This document shows positions 17,439-24,934 of a stretch of 52,983 bases of DNA, piece after piece. The position numbers were made by a program, and so were the translations under genes. Source of the DNA: a candidate division WOR-1 bacterium RIFOXYB2_FULL_42_35 (GTDB taxonomy: Bacteria; Margulisbacteria; WOR-1; O2-12-FULL-45-9); NCBI GenBank assembly GCA_001771545.1, contig MEUC01000018.1:1-52983 (forward strand). The letters run 5' to 3'. Every line of letters starts with the position of its first letter. The first letter of the stretch is position 1. The notes beneath the pieces are model-generated. The model did no database searches, was not told the DNA's origin, and saw only the letters and a program-made list of their open reading frames with translations.

Positions 17439-17617
17439 TGGGTAGATTTTTAAAGAATTTAGGGCTAGGGAGTCTGGTCGGTTTTGTAATGGGGCTTTTG
17501 TTTGCTCCTCAAAAAGGAGAAGAAACCCGTAAGAAGCTGAAGATTTCAATTGATAAAGGCAAAGAAAAGTTTGAAGAGATCAAGGACGAGTTTAAGAAAG
17601 AACAGGAAGAGCTTTAA
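17438..17617 (+). CDS. Second YtxH-type small protein
   Basis: A 59-residue protein beginning MGRFLKNLGLGSLVGFVMG. It has a short hydrophobic glycine-containing segment followed by LLFAPQKGEETRKKLK, the YtxH signature, then a highly charged helical tail ending KKEQEEL. AAGGAGG lies eight bases before the ATG, and the start overlaps the preceding stop as TAATG. It is clearly a shorter paralogue of the gene at 16896. The operon ends here at a terminator. Confidence 0.8.
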   Translation: MGRFLKNLGLGSLVGFVMGLLFAPQKGEETRKKLKISIDKGKEKFEEIKDEFKKEQEEL

Positions 17618-17640
17618 AAAATAATTAAGCTTATTTGATT

Positions 17641-17674
17641 TAGCACAGGGTGTTTTATCCTGTGCTATTTTTTT
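17641..17674 (+). terminator. Rho-independent terminator
   Basis: TAGCACAGG (17641-17649) pairs with CCTGTGCTA (17659-17667) around a nine-base loop and is followed by a T-run. It ends the YtxH gene group. Confidence 0.9.
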
Positions 17675-17680
17675 GTCGCC

Positions 17681-17710
17681 TTGCCTCTGCCTGAGTATGA
17701 GTGTTATAAT
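17681..17710 (+). promoter_or_regulatory. argS promoter
   Basis: TTGCCT (17681-17686), an 18-bp spacer ending in TGT, and TATAAT (17705-17710), i.e. an extended -10. The -10 box lies 12 bases before the ATG, leaving a leader of about six bases and no ribosome site. Confidence 0.65.
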
Positions 17711-17722
17711 CTTTTTTGAGAT

Positions 17723-19276
17723 ATGAAACATAAAATCGCGGAAATAGTCAAGAAATCGCTCAAAGATTATCAAGATCTACCTGAAATTGCGATTGATATT
17801 CCTCGCAATAAGAATTTTGGCGATTATTCCTGCAATATTGCCCTTATTTTGGCCAAAAAGCTGGAGCAAAACCCTCGAGAAATAGCCTCAAAGCTAGTTG
17901 AAAAATTAAAAGAAGATAGTTTGTTTGAGAAAGTAGCTATTGCTGGTCCTGGATTTATTAACTTTACTCTCAAAGAAGCAATTATCCAGGACACAGTTAA
18001 GGAAGTAATTAAGCAGGATCATGATTGGGGAAAACTCGCAACCCGTAACCCGCAACCCGAAACAGTTTTACTGGAATACGTTTCCGCTAATCCTACAGGG
18101 CCACTCCATGTTGGCCATGGTCGCTGGGCCGTGGTTGGTGATGCGATTGCGAGACTGTTAAGGGCAGCTGGTTATGAGGTTAAGACCGAATATTATGTTA
18201 ACAATGTTGGCAATCAGATTGATAAGCTGATTGCTTCTGTTAAAGCCGCTAAGGATGGAAAACCCACTCCAGAGGGTGGGTACGGAGGCGCATATATACA
18301 AGAGATTGCTAAGCAGAAAGCTGAAAACAGTGAGGAGATTTTGGCTTCAATTATTGAGGAACAAAAGAAAACCCTGGGTCAACTTGGAGTTGCTTTTGAT
18401 AATTGGTTTGATGAAAGTCAGTTACACGATAAAAATGAAGTTAAACTGGGAGTGGCAAAACTCCATGACCTGGGCATGACTTTTGAAGAGGGGGGAGCAA
18501 TTTGGTTTAAATCTCAGGAATTAGGGGACGATAAGAATCGAGTCTTGATCCGTGAGAATGGTAACTCAACCTATTTTTCTGCTGATATTGCTTATCATTT
18601 AAATAAATTTTCTCGAGCTGATCATCTGATTGATATTTGGGGGACTGATCATCATGGATATGTTGCCAGGTTAAAAGCAGCTTTAAAAGTTATGGGCCTG
18701 CCTGTGGATAAATTTGAAGTTATCATCGGTCAGCTTGTGACTCTATATCGTGGCAAAGAAGCGATTAGAATGTCCAAGAGGACAGGGGAGATGGTCACCC
18801 TTCAAGAAGTTGTTGATGAAATTGGCACAGATGCCACACGCTTCTTCTTCTCTGCTACAGATGTTAACTCTCACTTGGATTTCGATTTAGAATTGGCCAA
18901 GAAAAAGTCTAACGACAATCCGGTTTTTTATGTGCAATATGCTCATGCGAGGGTTTGTTCAATCTTGGAGAAAAACAAGACTGCCGGACTGCCGGACTGC
19001 CAAACTACCAGTCTAAAAGATTTAAAAAACCCCGCAGAACGAGCTTTAATGCTCAAGTTAATCTCCTGGCCGGACATAGTTCAAGTTGCTGCGCGTTTGC
19101 GTCATCCACAGATGGTTACAGAGTATGGTAAAGAGTTGGCGGCTCTATTTCATTCTTTCTATGAACAATGTCAAGTATTGGGCAATCCTGCTCGAGTGAT
19201 CCTCGTTGATGCCTCACGGATAGTTCTGCGTAACGTCCTGGAAATGCTGGCTATTTCTGCGCCGGAGAAGATGTAA
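17723..19276 (+). CDS. argS: Arginyl-tRNA synthetase
   Basis: Class I synthetase charging tRNA-Arg. The 517-residue protein has the N-terminal additional domain (DIPRNKNFGDYSCNIA), the HIGH region as SANPTGPLHVGHGR (about 120), YVNNVGNQ, the arginine-specific WGTDHHGYVARLKAAL, the KMSKS-like loop AIRMSKRTGEMV (about 349), and the DALR anticodon domain at the end (VQYAHARVCSIL). Two short tandem nucleotide repeats are inserted in frame: a 7-nt repeat at 18038-18063 just before the HIGH region and an 8-nt repeat at 18979-19010 in the DALR domain. Both fall in linker positions. Confidence 0.95.
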   Translation: MKHKIAEIVKKSLKDYQDLPEIAIDIPRNKNFGDYSCNIALILAKKLEQNPREIASKLVEKLKEDSLFEKVAIAGPGFINFTLKEAIIQDTVKEVIKQDHDWGKLATRNPQPETVLLEYVSANPTGPLHVGHGRWAVVGDAIARLLRAAGYEVKTEYYVNNVGNQIDKLIASVKAAKDGKPTPEGGYGGAYIQEIAKQKAENSEEILASIIEEQKKTLGQLGVAFDNWFDESQLHDKNEVKLGVAKLHDLGMTFEEGGAIWFKSQELGDDKNRVLIRENGNSTYFSADIAYHLNKFSRADHLIDIWGTDHHGYVARLKAALKVMGLPVDKFEVIIGQLVTLYRGKEAIRMSKRTGEMVTLQEVVDEIGTDATRFFFSATDVNSHLDFDLELAKKKSNDNPVFYVQYAHARVCSILEKNKTAGLPDCQTTSLKDLKNPAERALMLKLISWPDIVQVAARLRHPQMVTEYGKELAALFHSFYEQCQVLGNPARVILVDASRIVLRNVLEMLAISAPEKM

Positions 19277-19337
19277 AAATTCCCCAACCCCCTATCAAAA
19301 TATTGAAATTCCCGAAACTTTACTCCGATAACGTTTC

Positions 19338-20612
19338 ATGAGAGTTCCTGCTTATAAAGATCAACCTCTAAACCCAGCTCCCAATGCAGCTGCAGCTAGA
19401 ATTCAGGCAGCTATTGCGCGGGCACACAAAATGTTTATGGTCTATGGTTCACTTTTAACTGATTATGGCCGGAAATCTGCTGGCGTAATTGAACCTGCTT
19501 TTTCAGCACTTGAGCAAGGAGACTACAATTCACCATTATTATTGCAAGCCGAAAGGCAAGTTCTTGCCGTTTGGCCAAAGCCGGATGATTTAAGTATTAC
19601 AGAACATGGTTTGTTGAATTGGTATAACTGGTTTAAAACTTATGATATTAATGATGGGATTAGAATAGGTGGTATTGGTTTAGGACAAGGCTGCTTATTA
19701 CCATGTCATCATTGTTTTGAGGGGGTCGGGTCAAAAGAGTCTAGAAGCGTACCATTATTTGCTGCAATTAAAAAATTGTTAGTAGACTATAGAGCTACTG
19801 GAGGGCCTATGTATTTTGATGTACCAAGAAAAATCAGCTTACTAGATTGGTACGATCCTTTTTTAGGGTTTTCGGCTGCAGACTTAGTTGATTTTAGTTT
19901 TAGGGTTAGCCCTTACAAATCTTTACCCAAGGTAACAGTTTATTTGAAAGCCTGGGATGAAAATGATATTCGCACGCAAAGAGGTGCTTATAAATTGGTG
20001 AATGAATTACAAAAGTTACCTGATGGACTAAGAAATGTAAGAATATCTTTTCACTTATGTTCCTCAAGGCCTGATCTCGATTTGGTTTCCGCCCTTTATA
20101 ATTATAAAACAGGACAAGATCAAAAAGCCCTTGATAAACTAGCAATAGCTTATGGTTTAAGCTATGGAAATGTCTTTTTAGTGTTTAATGAGCTAATAGA
20201 TAGTATTGTTGCCTATTCCAGTATTTACGCAAAATCGGACGACGATGAAAATAATTTTCATATTAATAGAATCCTTGAGGAAAATACCCTAAAGGCACTT
20301 TTGGCTGCGCTAAATCACTCTGGAGTTAATATGACAGCCTTAGAATCTTGCGTGAGACATCAACAAATTTTCCTTCGAGGTAGGGGTGCTGATTTTTGGC
20401 AACGCCTTAGTCTGGCTTGGCAAAACGACGATAGATGCTTGTCCGCTGACCAGACTGCAATTAGTGATCATATAATTCATGATCCTGGATATCCTCTTGT
20501 TGGCCGATTTGCTGATGGACAAGTTAGGGTGCATGAAGCAGAAAAAGTTACTTTCACCTCAACCTTAGATTCGCTGGATCCGCTTGATCAATTTCCGCAT
20601 GTTCCTTTGTAA
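19338..20612 (+). CDS. Orphan radical SAM-like protein
   Basis: A 424-residue protein of unknown substrate. The only strong motif is GCLLPCHHCFEG with Cys119, Cys123 and Cys126 in the CxxxCxxC spacing of radical SAM [4Fe-4S] sites, preceded by a short strand (IRIGGIGLGQ). Later segments (YFDVPRKISLLDWYDP, KVTVYLKAWDE) could be barrel strands. There is no C-terminal SPASM cluster. About 105 residues precede the motif, unusually long. It stands alone between argS and a coiled-coil gene. TTGAAA and GATAAC (18-bp spacer) lie just before the ATG. It may instead be a degenerate family member. Confidence 0.6.
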   Translation: MRVPAYKDQPLNPAPNAAAARIQAAIARAHKMFMVYGSLLTDYGRKSAGVIEPAFSALEQGDYNSPLLLQAERQVLAVWPKPDDLSITEHGLLNWYNWFKTYDINDGIRIGGIGLGQGCLLPCHHCFEGVGSKESRSVPLFAAIKKLLVDYRATGGPMYFDVPRKISLLDWYDPFLGFSAADLVDFSFRVSPYKSLPKVTVYLKAWDENDIRTQRGAYKLVNELQKLPDGLRNVRISFHLCSSRPDLDLVSALYNYKTGQDQKALDKLAIAYGLSYGNVFLVFNELIDSIVAYSSIYAKSDDDENNFHINRILEENTLKALLAALNHSGVNMTALESCVRHQQIFLRGRGADFWQRLSLAWQNDDRCLSADQTAISDHIIHDPGYPLVGRFADGQVRVHEAEKVTFTSTLDSLDPLDQFPHVPL

Positions 20613-20642
20613 ATATTTTTGCTTTTTTCAATAATATTTTTG

Positions 20643-20651
20643 TGCTAGAAT
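20643..20651 (+). promoter_or_regulatory. Extended -10 promoter of the heptad-repeat gene
   Basis: TGC followed by TAGAAT (20646-20651); the upstream region is T-rich without a clear -35. The leader of about 24 nt carries GGAGGTGG before the ATG at 20682. Confidence 0.55.
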
Positions 20652-20681
20652 CGTAATTAATAAACCCTGGAGGTGGTAATT

Positions 20682-21155
20682 ATGGATGCTGGAATCAAAC
20701 AAATATTAGACGAAGTTAGTTTGTTGAGCAAGCAAGTTTCTTCATTAGATAATAAGGTTTCTTCTTTAGACGGGAAGGTTTCTTCTTTGGATGGGAAGGT
20801 TTCTTCTTTGGATGGGAAGGTTTCTTCTTTGGATGGGAAGGTTTCTTCTTTGGACGGGAAGGTTTCTTCTTTGGACGGGAAGGTTTCTTCTTTGGACGGG
20901 AAGGTTTCTTCTTTGGACGGGAAGGTTTCTTCGCAAGGTGTGAAGCTAGAACAGGTTGCGTCTGATGTTAAGGCTGTTGCTGAAGGCCATTCAGTTTTGC
21001 TTAATGCAATAAATCGGGTGGATAATAAATTAGAAGGTTTTATGGTTGAAACCAGACAAAACTTTGAGGTGGTTGGCAAGGAATTAAAGGAGATTAAAAG
21101 CGATCTAAAAGAACATAGCAGACAAACTCTTGCTACAGCACATGTTTCAGTCTAA
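20682..21155 (+). CDS. Coiled-coil protein with a near-perfect heptad minisatellite
   Basis: A 157-residue protein whose first half is a run of VSSLDGK heptads (eight identical KVSSLDG units at residues 25-80, with degenerate units on each side). The second half has looser heptads (NAINRVDNKLEGF, KELKEIKSDLKEH) and the end is ATAHVSV. There is no signal peptide, membrane helix or cysteine. The start at 20682 follows GGAGGTGG by five bases. It shares repeat style and tail with the gene at 15669. The product should be a long parallel coiled coil, perhaps trimeric; no function can be given. Confidence 0.8.
   Translation: MDAGIKQILDEVSLLSKQVSSLDNKVSSLDGKVSSLDGKVSSLDGKVSSLDGKVSSLDGKVSSLDGKVSSLDGKVSSLDGKVSSQGVKLEQVASDVKAVAEGHSVLLNAINRVDNKLEGFMVETRQNFEVVGKELKEIKSDLKEHSRQTLATAHVSV
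20754..20921 (+). repeat. 21-bp tandem repeat, eight units, inside a gene
   Basis: Eight head-to-tail 21-bp units encode KVSSLDG. They differ almost only in the Asp codon and one Leu codon: the first is TTA GAC, the next three TTG GAT, the last four TTG GAC, showing recent expansion in blocks. Because 21 is a multiple of three, copy-number change keeps the frame. Confidence 0.95.
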
Positions 21156-21179
21156 AACTAGGAGAAAGCACAATAAAAC

Positions 21180-22091
21180 ATGAAATACGCATACTTTAAA
21201 GGTAAAATTGTCCCTTTTGAACAAGCTACTGTTGGAATCATGACCCATGCCCTTAATTATGGCACTGGCTGCTTTGAAGGGATCCGTGCTTATTGGAACG
21301 AAGACCAGCAACAGATGTATGTCCTCAAATTAGTGGAACACTACATGAGACTAATCAAATCTTGTGAAGCTATCCATATTAAGTTGAACTTAAGCTTAGC
21401 AGAATTAGTTGGTGTAACTATTGATTTAGTTAAGAAGAATGGCTACAAGCAAGATCTTTATATCAGGCCATTAGCCTATAAGTCTGAAGAGAAGATCGGT
21501 TTGGGTTTACACGGCATTGAAGATGACTTAGCCATCTATTTAGCTCCCTTTGGTGAATATATTGATATTTCATCAGGAATCAAGGTTTGTCTTTCAAAAT
21601 ATCGTCGCATCACTGAGCATTCTATGCCCCAGGGTGCCAAGTTAACCGGTACTTACTTTAACTCTTCTTTGGCAAAAGCAGAAGCCTTGGATCGTGGATT
21701 TGTGGAAGCAATCACTTTATCTCATAAAGGTAACGTGGCTGAGGGAAGTGGGGAAAACATTTTCATGGTCAAGAAGGAAAAGCTAATCACTCCCAGATTG
21801 TCGGATGATATTTTGCCGGGAATTACCAGAAGGGCAGTGATGGAGATGGCTAGAAACGAACTGGGTCTTAAAGTGTTTGAAAAATCTTTTAAACCTGCAG
21901 CCCTCTACACTGCTGACGAGCTGTTCTTCTGTGGAACTGGAGCCCAAATTTCTCCCATTGTTCAAGTGGAAAAGAAAAAGATAGGCAATGGTAAGCCCGG
22001 ACCAATCACCAAACAGCTGCAGGATATTTACTTTAAAGCTGTGCGTGGCGAAACTCCCAAGTATAAGAAGTGGTGCACCCCTGTCTACTAA
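21180..22091 (+). CDS. ilvE: Branched-chain amino acid aminotransferase
   Basis: PLP-dependent class IV aminotransferase acting on Leu, Ile and Val and their 2-keto acids. The 303-residue protein has THALNYGTGCFEGIRAYW, KLVEHYMRLIKSC, GAKLTGTYFNSSLAKAEA with the PLP lysine, and NVAEGSGENIFMVK, then ELFFCGTGAQISPIV. It matches the IlvE group better than D-amino acid transaminase or aminodeoxychorismate lyase. The nearest purine-rich site (AGGAG) is about 15 bases before the ATG. acpS starts one base after its stop. Confidence 0.93.
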   Translation: MKYAYFKGKIVPFEQATVGIMTHALNYGTGCFEGIRAYWNEDQQQMYVLKLVEHYMRLIKSCEAIHIKLNLSLAELVGVTIDLVKKNGYKQDLYIRPLAYKSEEKIGLGLHGIEDDLAIYLAPFGEYIDISSGIKVCLSKYRRITEHSMPQGAKLTGTYFNSSLAKAEALDRGFVEAITLSHKGNVAEGSGENIFMVKKEKLITPRLSDDILPGITRRAVMEMARNELGLKVFEKSFKPAALYTADELFFCGTGAQISPIVQVEKKKIGNGKPGPITKQLQDIYFKAVRGETPKYKKWCTPVY

Positions 22092-22092
22092 C

Positions 22093-22449
22093 ATGATCAA
22101 GGGTATTGGCATTGATATTATTGAAATCTCCCGCATTAAAGAAGCTGTAGAAAAATACGGTGACAAATTTTTGTCTAGAGTATATACCCCACAAGAAATT
22201 GCCTACTGTAAAAGTTTAAATCAATACCGATACCCGGAGCTAGCTGTTCGTTTCGCTGCCAAAGAAGCTTATTCCAAAGCAGTTGGTACAGGCATTGGCG
22301 CTGAAGTTAAATGGACAGAGGTTGAGATTATTAACAACGAATTGGGTAAACCCCATATAGCTGTAAAGGGGAAAGTTTTGGAAAATGTTCATGTCAGTTT
22401 ATCACACAGTCGGGATTCTGCAGTAGCGCAGGTAGTGATTGAGGCTTAG
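22093..22449 (+). CDS. acpS: Holo-[acyl-carrier-protein] synthase
   Basis: Transfers the phosphopantetheine arm from coenzyme A to acyl carrier protein. The 118-residue protein begins MIKGIGIDIIEISRIKEA with the metal-binding aspartate, has RFAAKEAYSKAVGTGIG with the second metal ligand and substrate lysine, and ends HVSLSHSRDSAVAQVV. The reading frame is open further upstream inside ilvE, but the ATG at 22093 gives the standard start. It is placed directly after ilvE. Confidence 0.94.
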   Translation: MIKGIGIDIIEISRIKEAVEKYGDKFLSRVYTPQEIAYCKSLNQYRYPELAVRFAAKEAYSKAVGTGIGAEVKWTEVEIINNELGKPHIAVKGKVLENVHVSLSHSRDSAVAQVVIEA

Positions 22450-22467
22450 TTTTTAGTGGAATTTCAA

Positions 22468-22496
22468 TTGACTAGTAATCCTCTATTTAGTACCAT
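22468..22496 (+). promoter_or_regulatory. Candidate nnrD promoter
   Basis: TTGACT (22468-22473), a 17-bp spacer and TACCAT (22491-22496). The ATG follows 11 bases after the -10 box, giving a very short leader without a ribosome site. Confidence 0.5.
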
Positions 22497-22507
22497 AACA
22501 CTAAGTT

Positions 22508-23356
22508 ATGTCCAATAATAAACTGGCTAAGAGCCTAAGGTCTCTTGTTAATGATCGCCTGCTACAAAGAAAAGCTAACAGCCACAAAGGTGATTATGGT
22601 CGGGTTTTAATTGTGGCCGGTTCTCAAGGAATGACTGGGGCTGCGGTTTTAGCTTCTCGAGGAGCCTTAAGGTCTGGAGCTGGTTTAACTTATCTGGCTG
22701 TTCCCAAGTTATTAGTAAATCATGTTGATTCAATGACCCCAGAAGTTATCACTCTTTCTATCGATAAGATTAACAAGATCCTGCCTGATGCGATTGCCAT
22801 TGGTCCTGGCTTAGGTACTTCAAAAACAACAAAAAAAATGTTTCAAACTTTGTTTCCCTGCGCTGTTCCAACCATCATAGATGCTGACGGAATTAATATT
22901 TTAGCCTCTGATCTTGGTTTATTAAGGAAACAAAAGGATTATCCCCAGGCTCCGGTTATTTTGACTCCTCATCCTGGGGAAATGGCCAGATTGATGGGTC
23001 GCCGTATAAGTATTATTCAAAAACACCGCGAAAAATTAGCCAAAAGTTTTGCTAAAGAATATGGCTGTATTGTTGTACTTAAGGGCAACAAAACAGTTGT
23101 TGCTAATAGCTCTGGTGAGTGTTATGTTAATACATCCGGAAATCCTGGCATGGCTTGTGGAGGAGTAGGGGATGTGTTAACTGGTCTGATGGCTGGTTTG
23201 CTGGCTCAAGCCTTTTCCCCCTGGGATGCTGCAGTTACAGCTGTCTATCTGCATGGGTTAGCCGGGGATTTAGCGGCTAAAGAAAAGACCATGGCAGGGA
23301 TGACTGCTTCTGATTTAGTGGAGAAGATACCTGATGCAATATCAAAATCTGGCTGA
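22508..23356 (+). CDS. nnrD: ADP-dependent (S)-NAD(P)H-hydrate dehydratase
   Basis: Repairs hydrated NADH or NADPH. The 282-residue ribokinase-like protein contains HKGDYGRVLIVAGSQGMTGA, GPGLGTSK, the catalytic IDADGINIL, TPHPGEMARLMG, VLKGNKTVV and the nucleotide motif SGNPGMACGGVGDVLTGL. The usual N-terminal NnrE epimerase domain is absent, so the epimerase must be encoded elsewhere or be missing. It overlaps mlaE by 23 bases. Confidence 0.93.
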   Translation: MSNNKLAKSLRSLVNDRLLQRKANSHKGDYGRVLIVAGSQGMTGAAVLASRGALRSGAGLTYLAVPKLLVNHVDSMTPEVITLSIDKINKILPDAIAIGPGLGTSKTTKKMFQTLFPCAVPTIIDADGINILASDLGLLRKQKDYPQAPVILTPHPGEMARLMGRRISIIQKHREKLAKSFAKEYGCIVVLKGNKTVVANSSGECYVNTSGNPGMACGGVGDVLTGLMAGLLAQAFSPWDAAVTAVYLHGLAGDLAAKEKTMAGMTASDLVEKIPDAISKSG

Positions 23357-24113
23357 AAACGTTGGCGATAAAGTCGAAGGAATAATTGAAGAGTTTGGCC
23401 GGCTGGTTATATTAACTTGGCAGGTAATCAAAGATATCTTTCACGGTCATGTTGATGTTAAATTAACCCTCGAACAAATGGTCAAAATCGGTTTTGAATC
23501 ATTACCCCTGGCTCTTGTTACTGCTGGTTTTGTGGGAGCAGTTTTTGCTTTGCAGATCTCGAGTGAGTTTGTCCGTTTTGGTGCCGGCAAATTTGTAGGT
23601 GGTGTTATGGGCATTGGTATTGCCAGGGAGCTTGGCCCAGCTATTACTGGAATTGTGATCGCAGCTCGTGTTGCTGCTGCTATTACTGCAGAAATCGGCA
23701 CCATGAACGTTACTGAGCAAATTGATGCCCTAAAAGCCTTGGGTAGTAACCCAGTTCGATATTTAATTGTACCTCGTTTTATAGCTGCAGCAGTCATGCT
23801 GCCAATTTTAACGATCCTAGCCATTATTACTGGTTTTGGTGGTGGTTACGCTGTAGCTTCTTTTGTCAGTAAAATTAACCCTGTTGAATATATGGAAAAT
23901 GCCCAAAGCTTACTAAAACTTTGGGATATCTTTGGTGGATTAATCAAAACCATCTTTTTTGGTATGATTATTGCCATTATTGCCTGTTATCGAGGGTTAA
24001 AAACCCGGGGTGGTGCAAAAGGTGTTGGAGAGGCCACCACTTCTTCAGTAGTTTCAACCTTGATCAGCTTGTTTATTGTAAATTATTTTTTGTCGATTTT
24101 GTTTTTTAGATAG
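23334..24113 (+). CDS. mlaE: MlaE-type ABC transporter permease
   Basis: Inner-membrane permease of an MCE (Mla) system that moves phospholipid between inner and outer membranes. The 259-residue protein has about five membrane helices and the family core RELGPAITGIVIAARVAAAI, AEIGTMNVTEQIDALKALG, NPVRYLIVPR and FFGMIIAIIACYRGLKTRGGAKGVG. It forms a set with the ATPase and MCE protein just downstream. The presence of such a system supports an outer membrane. Confidence 0.93.
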   Translation: MQYQNLAENVGDKVEGIIEEFGRLVILTWQVIKDIFHGHVDVKLTLEQMVKIGFESLPLALVTAGFVGAVFALQISSEFVRFGAGKFVGGVMGIGIARELGPAITGIVIAARVAAAITAEIGTMNVTEQIDALKALGSNPVRYLIVPRFIAAAVMLPILTILAIITGFGGGYAVASFVSKINPVEYMENAQSLLKLWDIFGGLIKTIFFGMIIAIIACYRGLKTRGGAKGVGEATTSSVVSTLISLFIVNYFLSILFFR

Positions 24114-24121
24114 AGAAATTT

Positions 24122-24171
24122 CCCACATTTTAATGTGGGGTGGGAGTAACTACCCCATAATGAATTATGGG
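24122..24171. repeat. Two consecutive hairpins between mlaE and mlaF
   Basis: CCCACATT/AATGTGGG (24122-24139) and CCCATAAT/ATTATGGG (24154-24171) are perfect eight-base stems with two-base loops, 14 bp apart. There is no T-run, so they are more likely mRNA processing or stability elements between operon genes than terminators. The first resembles the palindrome at 6609. Confidence 0.6.
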
Positions 24172-24182
24172 TAATAAGAAGA

Positions 24183-24920
24183 ATGATTGAATTAACAAAT
24201 TTAACTAAATATTTTGGCAGTCTTAGAATTATAGAAGACATTTCTTTTACTATTCCCAAGGGAGAGAGCTTAGCTATTATTGGGCCTTCTGGCTGTGGAA
24301 AAAGCACCTTGCTTAAGCTTTTAATTCGTCTAGAGCAGGTAACGAAAGGCTCAATTTCTATAGATGGCCAAGATATTGCGAAGCTTTCCGAAGAGGATCT
24401 AAGTCTACTACGTAGAAAAACTGGTTTTATCTTCCAGACTGCAGCTTTGTTTGATTCGATGAACGTTTATGACAATGTTTCTTTTGCGCTACGTGAACAT
24501 TCAGGGAAAAATGAGACTGAAATAAATAACATAGTTAAGGAAAAGTTGGCTCTGGTTGGCTTAGAAGGCAAGCAGGCTATGATGCCGGCAGAGCTTTCCG
24601 GTGGCATGCAAAAAAGGGTTAGCATTGCAAGGGCCCTGGCTTTTGATCCTAAGATAATCCTTTATGATGAACCAACCACAGGGCTTGACCCAATTACGTC
24701 TGTCACAATAGAAGATTTAATGTTAAAATTAGCCCAAGAATTAAAGGTTACGTCCGTTATTGTGACCCATGTAATGCAAACAGTAGAAAGAGTTGCCAGT
24801 AAAGTGGTGATGTTGCATGAAGGCAAATTTATCAATACTGGGACTCCGAAAGAAACCAAACAGTCTACTGATCCGATTGTGAAAAGATTTATTACCGGTG
24901 GATTATCTCTCAATAAATAA
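24183..24920 (+). CDS. mlaF: MlaF-type ABC transporter ATPase
   Basis: Cytoplasmic ATPase that powers the MlaE permease. The 245-residue protein has all the usual parts: Walker A GPSGCGKST (about 38), Q loop TGFIFQTAALFDSM, signature LSGGMQKRVSIARAL (about 139), Walker B IILYDEPTTGLDP and the switch histidine in VTHVM. LSGGM is the form usual for Mla ATPases. Only AAGAAG at three bases precedes the ATG. Confidence 0.94.
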   Translation: MIELTNLTKYFGSLRIIEDISFTIPKGESLAIIGPSGCGKSTLLKLLIRLEQVTKGSISIDGQDIAKLSEEDLSLLRRKTGFIFQTAALFDSMNVYDNVSFALREHSGKNETEINNIVKEKLALVGLEGKQAMMPAELSGGMQKRVSIARALAFDPKIILYDEPTTGLDPITSVTIEDLMLKLAQELKVTSVIVTHVMQTVERVASKVVMLHEGKFINTGTPKETKQSTDPIVKRFITGGLSLNK

Positions 24921-24934
24921 GGGGGACTTTTGAA

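Noticed and set aside
20754..20921. Regular tandem repeat that could be taken for a CRISPR array
   Set aside because: There are no spacers; the 21-bp units are contiguous, in frame and encode heptads in a gene with a good ribosome site.
20657..21079. Long open frame on the minus strand across the heptad gene
   Set aside because: It is a mirror of the repetitive plus-strand gene (ETFPSKE repeats); the plus frame has the ribosome site, the promoter and a conserved tail.
21783..22166. Minus-strand open frame across ilvE/acpS
   Set aside because: Both plus-strand genes are clear family members; the minus frame has no recognisable content.
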